Assembly: GCA_044866075.1 (NCBI GenBank)
Contig: JBIOTQ010000064.1
Location: forward strand, 1 to 11,890
Source: JBASRP01 sp044866075
Lineage (GTDB): Bacteria > Actinomycetota > AC-67
Reading direction: 5' to 3'
DNA: 11,890 bases
Shown here: in pieces, positions 1 to 5,942 of the stretch
Numbering within the stretch: the first letter of the stretch is position 1
Layout of the letters: the number at the start of each line of letters is the position of its first letter
Notes under the pieces: model-generated
What the model was told of the DNA's origin: nothing
Seen by the model: only the letters and a program-made list of their open reading frames with translations
Database searches by the model: none
Program-made: the position numbers and the translations under genes

Positions 1-57
1 CAAGGCCGCAAGTTCGGCCGCTACTGGGACGTCGCCTGGTACGAGAAGCCGCTTTAG
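1..57 (+). CDS. GNAT-family N-acetyltransferase, C-terminal tail (5' end outside window)
   Basis: Only the last 18 codons and a TAG stop lie in the window. The tail reads GRKFGRYWDVAWYEKPL. An R-K-F-G-R-x-x-D-V ending close to the C-terminus is typical of phosphinothricin-acetyltransferase-like members of the GNAT superfamily, which transfer acetyl from acetyl-CoA to a small amine. The substrate cannot be read from the tail. The gene converges on the minus-strand gene that ends at 54, and the two overlap by four bases, so there is no room for a separate terminator. The family call rests on one short motif and is tentative. Confidence 0.6.
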   Translation, partial: QGRKFGRYWDVAWYEKPL

Positions 58-479
58 TAGGGACGCTGAGGGCCGGGGACCGTCAAGTACTCGCCGAGCG
101 CTTTCTTGAGATCACTGCTCATATGGCGTGGGATCGAGAAATCGAGCTGCTCGCCACTCGTGGTCATCACCGTCAGCAGAGAGTTGACCGGGCTGAGGTC
201 GTAAAAGGTCGACATCACGTCGGCGCCTGCCACCGAACCCCACTCGACCACGAAGGTCTCGTAGCCCCATCGCATAGCCTTTCGGTCGGGCCTCCACCGC
301 AAACCCGAGCCGAATACATCTAGTGATCCTCGAAGCATGCCCTCGCGACCCCAGAGCCATCCCAACAGACCCCCCGGCCGACCGGCTCCTATCAATCGAA
401 CCGGCCCGGGATTGCGTTCACGCCGCAGACTGCGGATCGGCGTCAGATAGAGGTCTGCCGGGACGATTAGCGTCGTCAC
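54..479 (-). CDS. Hypothetical protein, possible PH/GRAM-like fold, third gene of the NfeD-SPFH operon
   Basis: This is a 141-residue protein of no family I can name with confidence. The GTG start at 479 overlaps the TGA stop of the SPFH gene (bases 476-479, GTGA), so it is probably translated by re-initiation after that gene. There is no signal peptide or clear membrane helix. A short hydrophobic stretch (GGLLGWLWG, about residues 36-44) precedes a run of alternating polar and hydrophobic residues (about 50-115) that looks like successive beta strands. A helical tail (SSDLKKALGEYL) follows. A strand-rich body with a C-terminal helix suggests a bacterial PH- or GRAM-type domain, which would fit a protein working at a membrane beside SPFH and NfeD. 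The coding assignment is sound; the fold is only inference. Confidence 0.8.
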   Translation of the reverse strand: MTTLIVPADLYLTPIRSLRRERNPGPVRLIGAGRPGGLLGWLWGREGMLRGSLDVFGSGLRWRPDRKAMRWGYETFVVEWGSVAGADVMSTFYDLSPVNSLLTVMTTSGEQLDFSIPRHMSSDLKKALGEYLTVPGPQRPY

Positions 480-1414
480 CGTTTCTGTGGTGTCTTCGCC
501 CCATCCCCGTCGCCCTCTCCGAAGGCCGCCCCCGCCATTCCTCCGATGCCGCGCAGGAGGCTCGTGAACTCCAAAGGGATGACGAACTTCGTCGCGGGGG
601 AATCGCCCAGTGACTTCAGCGCTTCCAGGTACTGGATGCCCATCGTCTTCGCGTCGACGGTGCTCGCGGCCGCGAAGACCGTTCGCAGAGCTTGCGCGAA
701 GCCTTCCGCGCGCAGCATCGCCGCTTGCCGTTCACCTTCGGCGGTGAGGATGTTCGACTGTCGGGATCCTTCCGCCTGGAGAATCGCGGACTGCTTGTTG
801 CCCTCGGCCACAGTGATCGCGGCCTGCTTCGTGCCATCGGCCTCGAGGACGACGGCGCGGCGCGTGCGCTCGGCTGACATCTGTCGGGTCATCGCTTCCT
901 GGACCCCTGCGGGCGGGATGATCTCGCGTATTTCGACGTTGGTGACCTTGACGCCCCATCGCTCTGTCGTCTCGTCGAGTTTCGCGCGGAGCAACTGGTT
1001 GATCTCGTCTCGCTTCGCGAGCACGTCGTCCAGCGGGATGTCACCGACGACCGCGCGCAAGGTGGTCGACGCGAGGTTCGTGGCGGCGCCTTCGAAGTTC
1101 TGAACCTGCACGACGGAGGAGGCCGGCTCGATCACCTTGTAGAAGGTGATGAAGTCGATCGAGATGGGCGCGTTGTCTTTCGTGATCGAGTCCTGGCGCG
1201 GGATCTCCAGGAAGAACTCGCGGAGGTCCACCCAAACGGGGCGGTCCACCAGGGGGATCAAGAACACGATCCCCGGGCCTTTGGTGCCGTGGTACTTGCC
1301 GAGCCGGAAGACGACCAGCCGCTGGTACTCGCGGACGATCTTGATCGACAGCGGCAGGACCACGAAGAGCGCGAAGAAACCGATCACGCCTAGAACGACG
1401 TACGTAGCCGTCAC
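476..1414 (-). CDS. Stomatin/slipin-like SPFH (band 7) membrane protein
   Basis: This 312-residue protein has an N-terminal membrane anchor (residues 4-22) followed by the EYQR-VVFRLGKY opening of the SPFH/band 7 domain (about 28-185), including GPGIVFLIP, VDLRE, IPRQDSITKDNAPI and the GVKVTNVEIREIIPP stretch. A helical arm of 11-residue repeats (192-246) comes next, then a hydrophobic C-terminus (KFVIPLEFTSLLRGIGG). SPFH proteins oligomerise into rings at the membrane and organise microdomains or regulate membrane proteases. I chose the GTG at 1414 rather than an upstream in-frame start for three reasons: it overlaps the nfeD stop as GTGA (1411-1414), a strong GGAGG lies seven bases upstream (1422-1426), and homology begins there. 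The NfeD neighbour is the classic partner of this family. Close relatives are annotated as slipin, stomatin or QmcA. Confidence 0.95.
   Translation of the reverse strand: MTATYVVLGVIGFFALFVVLPLSIKIVREYQRLVVFRLGKYHGTKGPGIVFLIPLVDRPVWVDLREFFLEIPRQDSITKDNAPISIDFITFYKVIEPASSVVQVQNFEGAATNLASTTLRAVVGDIPLDDVLAKRDEINQLLRAKLDETTERWGVKVTNVEIREIIPPAGVQEAMTRQMSAERTRRAVVLEADGTKQAAITVAEGNKQSAILQAEGSRQSNILTAEGERQAAMLRAEGFAQALRTVFAAASTVDAKTMGIQYLEALKSLGDSPATKFVIPLEFTSLLRGIGGMAGAAFGEGDGDGAKTPQKR
677..841 (-). repeat. Five 11-residue (33-bp) tandem repeats in the SPFH helical arm
   Basis: Residues 192-246 of the SPFH protein fall into five consecutive 11-residue units with the pattern A-[DE]-G-x-[KRA]-Q-[AS]-x-[IMR]-[LT]-x, starting ADGTKQ, AEGNKQ, AEGSRQ, AEGERQ and AEGFAQ. 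The units are exactly in register with no insertion. An 11-residue period is that of hendecad coiled coils and matches the repeated arm seen in many slipins, where it helps ring assembly. The fifth unit has drifted (Ala for Lys/Arg and Arg for Ile). Confidence 0.85.
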
Positions 1415-2733
1415 CGAACTCCCTCCTCTGAGGCGGGCGTCTCGGAGCCGGTCTCGACCGGCTCGACCTCGAGCGTCAGCCCCTCGATGCGTTTCACACG
1501 AACGACCTCTCCGGCCGCGATCGGCGCGCCGAGCGTCAATGCACTCCACTCCTCGCCGCGCGTGTGGACGATCCCGCGCGGATCGAGTGCGACGCGAACC
1601 GTCGCGATCGACCCGATGAGCGGCGCCGCGCCGCTCACCGCCGGCGTTCTTCGCGACGTGACGACGGCGCGCACGATGAGGAAGAAGAACGCGCCCATCG
1701 CGATCGAGATGCCGATCAGCAGTCCCTTCGAAACGCGCGCGTTCCCCACGCTCGCATCGAAGAGGAAGAGGCCACCGAGGATCAACGAGACGATGCCGGC
1801 GACCGTCGGTAGACCGTGCCCGGCCACGTGGAAATCGATGATGAAGAAACCGATCGCGGCCGCGATCAAGAGCAGCCCCGCGACGTTGACGGGAAGCATC
1901 CCGAGGATCACGAACGACGAGATCAGCAGGATCAGTCCGACGACGCCGGCGACGTTGAGGCCTGGGTTCAGGACCTCGTACACGATGCCGGCGACGCCGA
2001 ACGCGAAGAAGAGGAACGCGATGTTCGGATCGATCAACGAATGCAGGATCGTCTCGCTTAACGAGAGTTTCGCCTTCTCGATCACCGCTCCGGTCGTCGA
2101 CAGCGTCTTGGTCCCGTCGGCGACCTTGATCGTGATGCCGTTCGTCTTAGTCAGAAGCTCGGGGATCGAGGGAACGACGAGGTCGATGATCTCGAGCCGT
2201 TGCGCTTCCGTCGCGCTGGCGCTGATCGACTCGCGCACCGCACGCTCGGCCCAATTCGCGTTACGTCCACGCGACTGCGCCAGCGCCCGGATGTACGCGG
2301 CCGCGTCGTTGGTGACCTTTTCGTCGAGCACGTCGCCGGTGATCCCGACCGGATGCGCCGCGCCGATGTTCGTGCCGGGGGCCATCGCCGCGAACGGACA
2401 CGAGATCATGATGAACGCGCCGGCCGAGGCCGCGCGCGCTCCCGGCGGTCCGACCCAGCACAGCACGGGCACGCGTGACGCTTGGATGGCCTTGATGATG
2501 CGGCGCATCGCGGAGTCGAGTCCGCCCGGCGTGTCGATCCGGATGACGATCGCCTCCGAGCGGTTCTCCGTCGCCTCGGCGATCGAGCGCTCGATGTATC
2601 GGGCGGTGAGTGGGTCGACGGTTCCGGTCTGCTCGATGAGCGTGATCACCGAGCCGGTCTGACCGTGGGCTTGGGGTAGGACGAGGAAGAACGCCAGCGC
2701 CACCAGAGCTGCAACCCCGAACCGCCGGGTCAT
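1411..2733 (-). CDS. nfeD: NfeD-family membrane-bound serine protease (ClpP class)
   Basis: This 440-residue protein is a full-length (long-form) NfeD. Residues 1-25 are a signal peptide (VALAFFLVLPQAHGQ). Residues 27-230 form a ClpP/SppA-like protease domain with IRIDTPGG (64-71), the nucleophile in ASAGAF (Ser103) and a Lys139 in EKVTND. These match the Ser-Lys dyad of the archaeal NfeD PH1510. Roughly five membrane helices follow (about 238-355), then a soluble C-terminal OB-fold (about 361-425). In archaea the protease cleaves the hydrophobic C-terminus of the partner stomatin, and here the SPFH gene follows directly with a 4-nt overlap. The ATG at 2733 has GAGGGGA (2741-2747) seven bases upstream. 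The protease faces the outside of the membrane and the operon is minus-strand. Confidence 0.95.
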   Translation of the reverse strand: MTRRFGVAALVALAFFLVLPQAHGQTGSVITLIEQTGTVDPLTARYIERSIAEATENRSEAIVIRIDTPGGLDSAMRRIIKAIQASRVPVLCWVGPPGARAASAGAFIMISCPFAAMAPGTNIGAAHPVGITGDVLDEKVTNDAAAYIRALAQSRGRNANWAERAVRESISASATEAQRLEIIDLVVPSIPELLTKTNGITIKVADGTKTLSTTGAVIEKAKLSLSETILHSLIDPNIAFLFFAFGVAGIVYEVLNPGLNVAGVVGLILLISSFVILGMLPVNVAGLLLIAAAIGFFIIDFHVAGHGLPTVAGIVSLILGGLFLFDASVGNARVSKGLLIGISIAMGAFFFLIVRAVVTSRRTPAVSGAAPLIGSIATVRVALDPRGIVHTRGEEWSALTLGAPIAAGEVVRVKRIEGLTLEVEPVETGSETPASEEGVR

Positions 2734-2794
2734 CCGCTCATCCCCTCGAGACGAGTGTACGACGACCCGGCGGCGCGTGGCGTGGTTTTTCAGC
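2734..2794 (-). promoter_or_regulatory. Possible promoter of the nfeD operon
   Basis: The 61-nt gap upstream of nfeD holds TACACT (minus strand, 2754-2759), which fits a TAnnnT -10 element. A poor -35 match (ACGCCA, 18-nt spacing) lies upstream. The predicted start near 2747 would leave a leader of about 14 nt containing the GAGGGGA ribosome site. No terminator-like hairpin with a T-run separates this gap from the gene before it, so read-through is also possible. Confidence 0.3.
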
Positions 2795-3577
2795 TCAGGT
2801 GATCGTCACCCGGACCCAGTTGGACCTGTTCCCGAGATGCTCGGCGTCCTGACGAGCGTAGATAGCTCGGAACAGCCAGCGGGCTCCCTGGGTGTTCGAG
2901 ACGAACGTCTTTGAGTAGCGGCTCGACGAGTTGAGCGTGAGCACCGCGCTTTGGATCGTCGTAGACCCCTCGCGTCGCCACTGGAGGGTCACGAGCTTTC
3001 CGGCGTGGTTCGGCGCCACTCCGCCGCTGATCCTGAAGACGTACCCCGCAGGCGGACGAAGGTGCGAGCGATGGATCGCGACGCGAGCCCGCACACCCAG
3101 GAAGATCGGTTCGGCGGAAGATTCCGTGAGCGTGTCGCACGTTCCCGTTCCGGTCCACTTGCCGATCCAACGTGCGCTCGCGAACGGCGTCGGCGGAGGG
3201 TCGGGCGCGAACAGACCCGCATCTTCCCCATTCCCCGTCGTCGCCGGATACGTATGCACGAGCGCTGTCCCCACGTCCGTTGCCTTGACTTCCACGGGCT
3301 CATCGGAGACGTCTGCACCGGGGTCGGTGGCCGGGTCCGCGCTGAGTTCGCCCAGGACCAAGACTTTCTCGCCGTAGGTGACCGGAGGGGCGCTCGTCCC
3401 CTCATCGACGAGAACGATCCCCGTCGCTGTGAGCACCGCCATCCCGATCACGATGTCGGTCGGGCAGTTGGCTCCGCTCGTTCCGTGGTTCGCGGCGGCG
3501 GGTCCGATCGGCATGAGCAGATAGCTGAGCATCACCGCAGCGGATGCCAGCAGGACGGACGTGCGTCGGCTGACCAT
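2795..3577 (-). CDS. Secreted protein with two predicted Ig-like domains
   Basis: This 260-residue exported protein has no function I can name. Residues 1-29 are a signal peptide (basic MVSRR, hydrophobic core, AAA cleavage site before NHG). The mature part appears to hold two beta-sandwich domains. The first (about 40-160) has the strand pattern VTYGEKVLVLGEL and DEPVEVKAT. The second (about 165-260) has YVFRISGGV, KLVTLQWRR, AVLTLNSSSRYSKTF and a terminal WVRVTIT. These rhythms are common in actinobacterial surface proteins. Only two cysteines remain after cleavage (Cys38 and one in GTGTCDT), which could form a disulphide. The ATG at 3577 has GGAGG (3585-3589) seven bases upstream. It lies 61 nt upstream of nfeD on the same strand, so it may be expressed with that operon or separately. 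The domain call is by eye. Confidence 0.85.
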   Translation of the reverse strand: MVSRRTSVLLASAAVMLSYLLMPIGPAAANHGTSGANCPTDIVIGMAVLTATGIVLVDEGTSAPPVTYGEKVLVLGELSADPATDPGADVSDEPVEVKATDVGTALVHTYPATTGNGEDAGLFAPDPPPTPFASARWIGKWTGTGTCDTLTESSAEPIFLGVRARVAIHRSHLRPPAGYVFRISGGVAPNHAGKLVTLQWRREGSTTIQSAVLTLNSSSRYSKTFVSNTQGARWLFRAIYARQDAEHLGNRSNWVRVTIT

Positions 3578-3615
3578 CGACCCACCTCCCCGCGCGGCGG
3601 CGCCGCGTGAGCCCC

Positions 3616-3645
3616 TTCAAACCACAGCGCCGGGCAAAAGGTCAA
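3616..3645 (-). promoter_or_regulatory. Candidate promoter of the secreted Ig-like protein
   Basis: On the minus strand TTGACC (3640-3645), a five-of-six -35 match, is followed after 18 nt by TTTGAA (3616-3621), a weak -10. Transcription would begin near 3609, giving a leader of about 30 nt that includes the palindrome GCGGCGCCGC (3597-3606) and the GGAGG ribosome site. The gap is shared with a divergent gene, so both promoters must fit in 114 nt. Confidence 0.4.
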
Positions 3646-3673
3646 TTTCGCTATCGGCGCGCGTTCGGCCCGG

Positions 3674-3682
3674 TGATACCCT
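3674..3682 (+). promoter_or_regulatory. Extended -10 element for a near-leaderless cis-prenyltransferase transcript
   Basis: TGATACCCT contains TGn followed by TACCCT (TAnnnT), an extended -10. A three-of-six -35 (TCGGCG, 3654-3659) lies 17 nt upstream. The predicted start is near 3689, three bases before the GTG at 3692. No Shine-Dalgarno sequence lies at a proper distance from that GTG, which fits leaderless translation. Confidence 0.35.
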
Positions 3683-3691
3683 GGGTCGGCC

Positions 3692-4462
3692 GTGGGCTTC
3701 TTCGCGAAGGACATCGTCTACCGCACCTACGAGCGGCGCCTCGAGACCGCGGTGCGGCACGGTCCTACCCCTCATCACGTCGGCGTCATCCTCGACGGCA
3801 ATCGCCGCTGGGCACGAGCGATGGGCTACACCGACACCGCCGAGGGCCACCGCCGGGGCGCCGAGAAGATCGACGAGCTCCTCGGCTGGTGCGTCGAGCT
3901 CGACATCCCGATCGTGACCCTCTGGCTGCTCTCGACGGAGAACCTGTCGCGCGACCCGCAAGAGGTCGGCGACCTCCTCGAGATCATCGAAGACAAGGTG
4001 CGCGCGCTGGCCGCCGACCAGGACTGGCGCGTCCGTGTCGTCGGCGGCCTGGATCTGCTCCCCGAGGCGACGCGCGACGTTCTCGAACGCGCCGAGGAGG
4101 AGTCGGCCGCTCACACCGTTCGCATCCTGAACGTCGCCGTCGGCTACGGCGGGCGTCAGGAAATCGCCGACGCGATGAAACGCCTGATGGAGTCGTACGC
4201 GTCGGAGGGGATGGAGCTCGACGAAGCGGCGAAGAAGGTCACACCCGACGAGATCGCACGCTTCCTCTACACGGCGGGCTTGCCGGATCCCGACCTGATC
4301 ATCCGCACGTCCGGCGAAGTGCGGCTGTCAGGCTTCCTTCTCTGGCAGAGCGCCCACTCCGAGTTCTATTTCTGCGATCCGTACTGGCCGGACTTCCGCA
4401 AGATCGACTTCCTGCGCGCCGTGCGCTCCTACCAGCAGCGCGCCCGGCGATTCGGCCGCTAA
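3692..4462 (+). CDS. cis-prenyltransferase, predicted short-chain type (Z,E-farnesyl diphosphate synthase-like)
   Basis: This 256-residue enzyme belongs to the UppS/cis-prenyltransferase family, which adds isopentenyl diphosphate in Z configuration to an allylic diphosphate. Visible motifs are ILDGNRRWA (catalytic Asp35), LWLLSTENL (77-85), GYGGRQEI, and RTSGEVRLS (Arg205, Arg211) with Glu224. All catalytic residues are present. Compared with the long-chain enzyme encoded next to it, Leu79 stands where E. coli UppS has Ala69. A Leu here is the chain-length stop reported for M. tuberculosis Rv1086, a Z,E-FPP synthase, so I infer a short product. The start is a GTG with no ribosome site. The gene is alone on the + strand, divergent from the Ig-like gene and convergent with uppS, sharing CTAA (4459-4462) for both stops. 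It could still be a second undecaprenyl or decaprenyl synthase. Confidence 0.95.
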   Translation: MGFFAKDIVYRTYERRLETAVRHGPTPHHVGVILDGNRRWARAMGYTDTAEGHRRGAEKIDELLGWCVELDIPIVTLWLLSTENLSRDPQEVGDLLEIIEDKVRALAADQDWRVRVVGGLDLLPEATRDVLERAEEESAAHTVRILNVAVGYGGRQEIADAMKRLMESYASEGMELDEAAKKVTPDEIARFLYTAGLPDPDLIIRTSGEVRLSGFLLWQSAHSEFYFCDPYWPDFRKIDFLRAVRSYQQRARRFGR

Positions 4463-5199
4463 ACCCCGCCGAACCGGCGGCCGCGTTTCTGGTACTCGCG
4501 CACCGCTTCGAATAAGTCCTCGCGCGAGAAGTCGGGCCACAGCACCGGCAGAAAGACGAGCTCGGCATACGCGGCCTGCCACAGCATGTAGTTCGAGATC
4601 CGCTGTTCGCCGGAGGTTCGGACCAGCAGGTCCACGTCGGGGAGCTCGGGGTCGTAGAGGTGCTTCGCGAGCGTCTTGTCGGTGACGCGGCTCGGATCGA
4701 CCCGACCAGCCTTCGCATCCGCAGCGAGCGCGCGCGCAGCGTCGGCGATCTCGGCGCGCGAACCGTAGTTGAACGCTACCGTCAGGGTCATCTTCTTGTT
4801 CCCGCGCGTCATCGCGACGCTCTCGTCGATCTGGTCCTGGATCCGTTTCGGGATACGGCGTTCGCGGCGGCCGATCCAGCGCATGCGCACGCCCTTCGCG
4901 TGGAACTCGTCGCGGCGGCGGCGTACGAAACGCTCGGTGTCGTTCAGGAGGAAGCGGACCTCCGAGGGCGGCCGGCGCCAGTTCTCGGTCGAGAATGCGT
5001 AGACGGTCAGGTACTGGATCCCGAGCTCGAGCGCGGCGTCGACGGCGCGCGCGACGGCGTCCTCACCGGCACGATGGCCGTCGGTCCGGGGCAGGCCGCG
5101 CGCTTTCGCCCAACGGCCGTTGCCGTCCATGACGATCGCAACGTGACGCGGCAGTTGGGAGAGGTCGATGCCCTCGAGGGTCTTCGCGCGGCGCGGCAC
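4459..5199 (-). CDS. uppS: Undecaprenyl/decaprenyl diphosphate synthase
   Basis: This 246-residue enzyme makes the long-chain Z-polyprenyl diphosphate that, after dephosphorylation, carries cell-wall precursors across the membrane. Residue numbering falls almost on E. coli UppS: catalytic Asp25 in MDGNGRWA, YAFSTENWRRP with the small Ala68 expected of a long-chain enzyme, and RTSGEQRISN with Arg194, Arg200 and Glu213. The open frame runs far upstream through recO. I place the start at the GTG at 5199, seven bases after the recO stop, because family homology begins there (ATG candidates inside would remove the catalytic Asp loop). No good ribosome site is visible, so it probably depends on translation of recO. 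A recO-uppS arrangement matches Rv2362c-Rv2361c. Its 3' end overlaps the stop of the other prenyltransferase on the + strand. Confidence 0.95.
   Translation of the reverse strand: MPRRAKTLEGIDLSQLPRHVAIVMDGNGRWAKARGLPRTDGHRAGEDAVARAVDAALELGIQYLTVYAFSTENWRRPPSEVRFLLNDTERFVRRRRDEFHAKGVRMRWIGRRERRIPKRIQDQIDESVAMTRGNKKMTLTVAFNYGSRAEIADAARALAADAKAGRVDPSRVTDKTLAKHLYDPELPDVDLLVRTSGEQRISNYMLWQAAYAELVFLPVLWPDFSREDLFEAVREYQKRGRRFGGV
4466..4480. other. Perfect GC hairpin just past the shared stop codons
   Basis: CCGCCG-AAC-CGGCGG is a perfect 6-bp stem with a 3-nt loop, four bases beyond the + strand gene's stop and inside the last codons of uppS (Arg-Phe-Gly-Gly region). No T-run follows on either strand. 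It is the only structure available to end either convergent transcript, but GC-rich codons alone could produce it. Confidence 0.3.
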
Positions 5200-5206
5200 G
5201 GCCGGC

Positions 5207-5920
5207 CTAGCGGGGGACGTGCGCCCAGGCGCGCAGCGGCCGGTCGAAGTGGTACTCGACGTACGCACGCACGAGGCCCGACGCCTCGCGGCGCGCGTCG
5301 TCGGACGCGTGGACGGCCCACTCTTGCTCGAGCAGGTGCGACAGGTACGGCACGGTCGCCTCCCCCACGCGAACGGCCGTGGCGTTGCGGCACGACTCGC
5401 AAACGAGCCCGCCCTGCGCGACGGAGAAACGGGTGTGCGGGCCCGGCCGCCCGCACGACGCGCACGCGCGCAGGTCCGGACGGAAGCCGGCGAGCGACGC
5501 CGTCCGCAACAGGTACGCGTCGACCACCGACGCCGGATCGTCGCCGTTCGCCAAAGCGCGCAGCGCGCCCAGTAGGAGCATGAACTGGCGCACGTTCCGC
5601 TCACGGTCCTCCGATACCCGGTCGGTGGCATCGAGGATCGCCTCGCCGGCCGTGAAGCAGAGGTAGTCCTCCCGGATGTGTCGAAAGGAGGTGAGGACCT
5701 CGCACTGGGTCACGATGTCGAGGTCGCGCCCTTTGTAGAGCAAGAGATCGACATGGGTGAAAGGCTCGAGACGCCCGCCGAACCGCGACTTCGTCTTGCG
5801 CACGCCCTTGGCAACCGCTCGCACCTTGCCCGAACCCTGCGTGTAGATGGACACGATGCGGTCTGCCTCACCGAGGCGCATGGTCCGGAGGATGATTCCC
5901 TGCTCGGGATAGAGCGGCAT
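5207..5920 (-). CDS. recO: DNA repair protein RecO
   Basis: This 237-residue protein is RecO, which with RecR loads RecA onto SSB-coated single-stranded DNA in the RecFOR pathway. The N-terminal OB-fold (1-80) begins with the typical EQGIILRTMRLGEADRIVS and contains GKVRAVAKGVRK and RFGGRLEPFT. The helical body carries a zinc finger with Cys153, Cys156, Cys174 and Cys177 (CxxC-x17-CxxC), intact as in actinobacterial and Deinococcus RecO. The ATG at 5920 lies 22 nt after the Rieske-like gene and shows no clear ribosome site. Instead TAAAAT (5930-5935) stands ten bases upstream, so a near-leaderless internal transcript is possible. uppS follows after seven bases. Confidence 0.96.
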   Translation of the reverse strand: MPLYPEQGIILRTMRLGEADRIVSIYTQGSGKVRAVAKGVRKTKSRFGGRLEPFTHVDLLLYKGRDLDIVTQCEVLTSFRHIREDYLCFTAGEAILDATDRVSEDRERNVRQFMLLLGALRALANGDDPASVVDAYLLRTASLAGFRPDLRACASCGRPGPHTRFSVAQGGLVCESCRNATAVRVGEATVPYLSHLLEQEWAVHASDDARREASGLVRAYVEYHFDRPLRAWAHVPR

Positions 5921-5929
5921 CGCGCTGAG

Positions 5930-5935
5930 ATTTTA
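5930..5935 (-). promoter_or_regulatory. Possible internal -10 box before recO
   Basis: TAAAAT on the minus strand is a five-of-six match to the -10 consensus in otherwise GC-rich DNA. It would start transcription about three bases before the recO ATG. No -35 match is seen at 17 nt (CGAACG), so support is weak. The absence of a ribosome site in front of recO is compatible with it. Confidence 0.25.
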
Positions 5936-5942
5936 GCGGCCG

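Noticed and set aside
1487..2662. 391-codon + strand open frame opposite nfeD
   Set aside because: It lies wholly antisense to a gene with clear motifs, its product is Ser/Thr/Arg-rich with no recognisable domain, and it is explained by GC-rich codon bias. The same holds for long + strand frames at 6295-7419, 7760-8737 and 4660-5583 and for 3607-4515 in another frame of the prenyltransferase.
2798..2810. GGTGA-TCG-TCACC hairpin at the end of the secreted-protein gene, considered as a terminator
   Set aside because: It is only a 5-bp stem within the last codons and is followed on the minus strand by A residues, not T. The TTTTT at 2786-2790 lies on the other strand, without a stem ahead of it.
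3597..3606. GCGGCGCCGC palindrome as an operator
   Set aside because: It is short and wholly G/C in a GC-rich gap, so it is expected often by chance. I mention it only as part of the leader.
5200..5631. N-terminal extension of UppS through recO
   Set aside because: The frame is open but the extra 144 residues are Arg-rich, overlap recO entirely and have no counterpart in the family.
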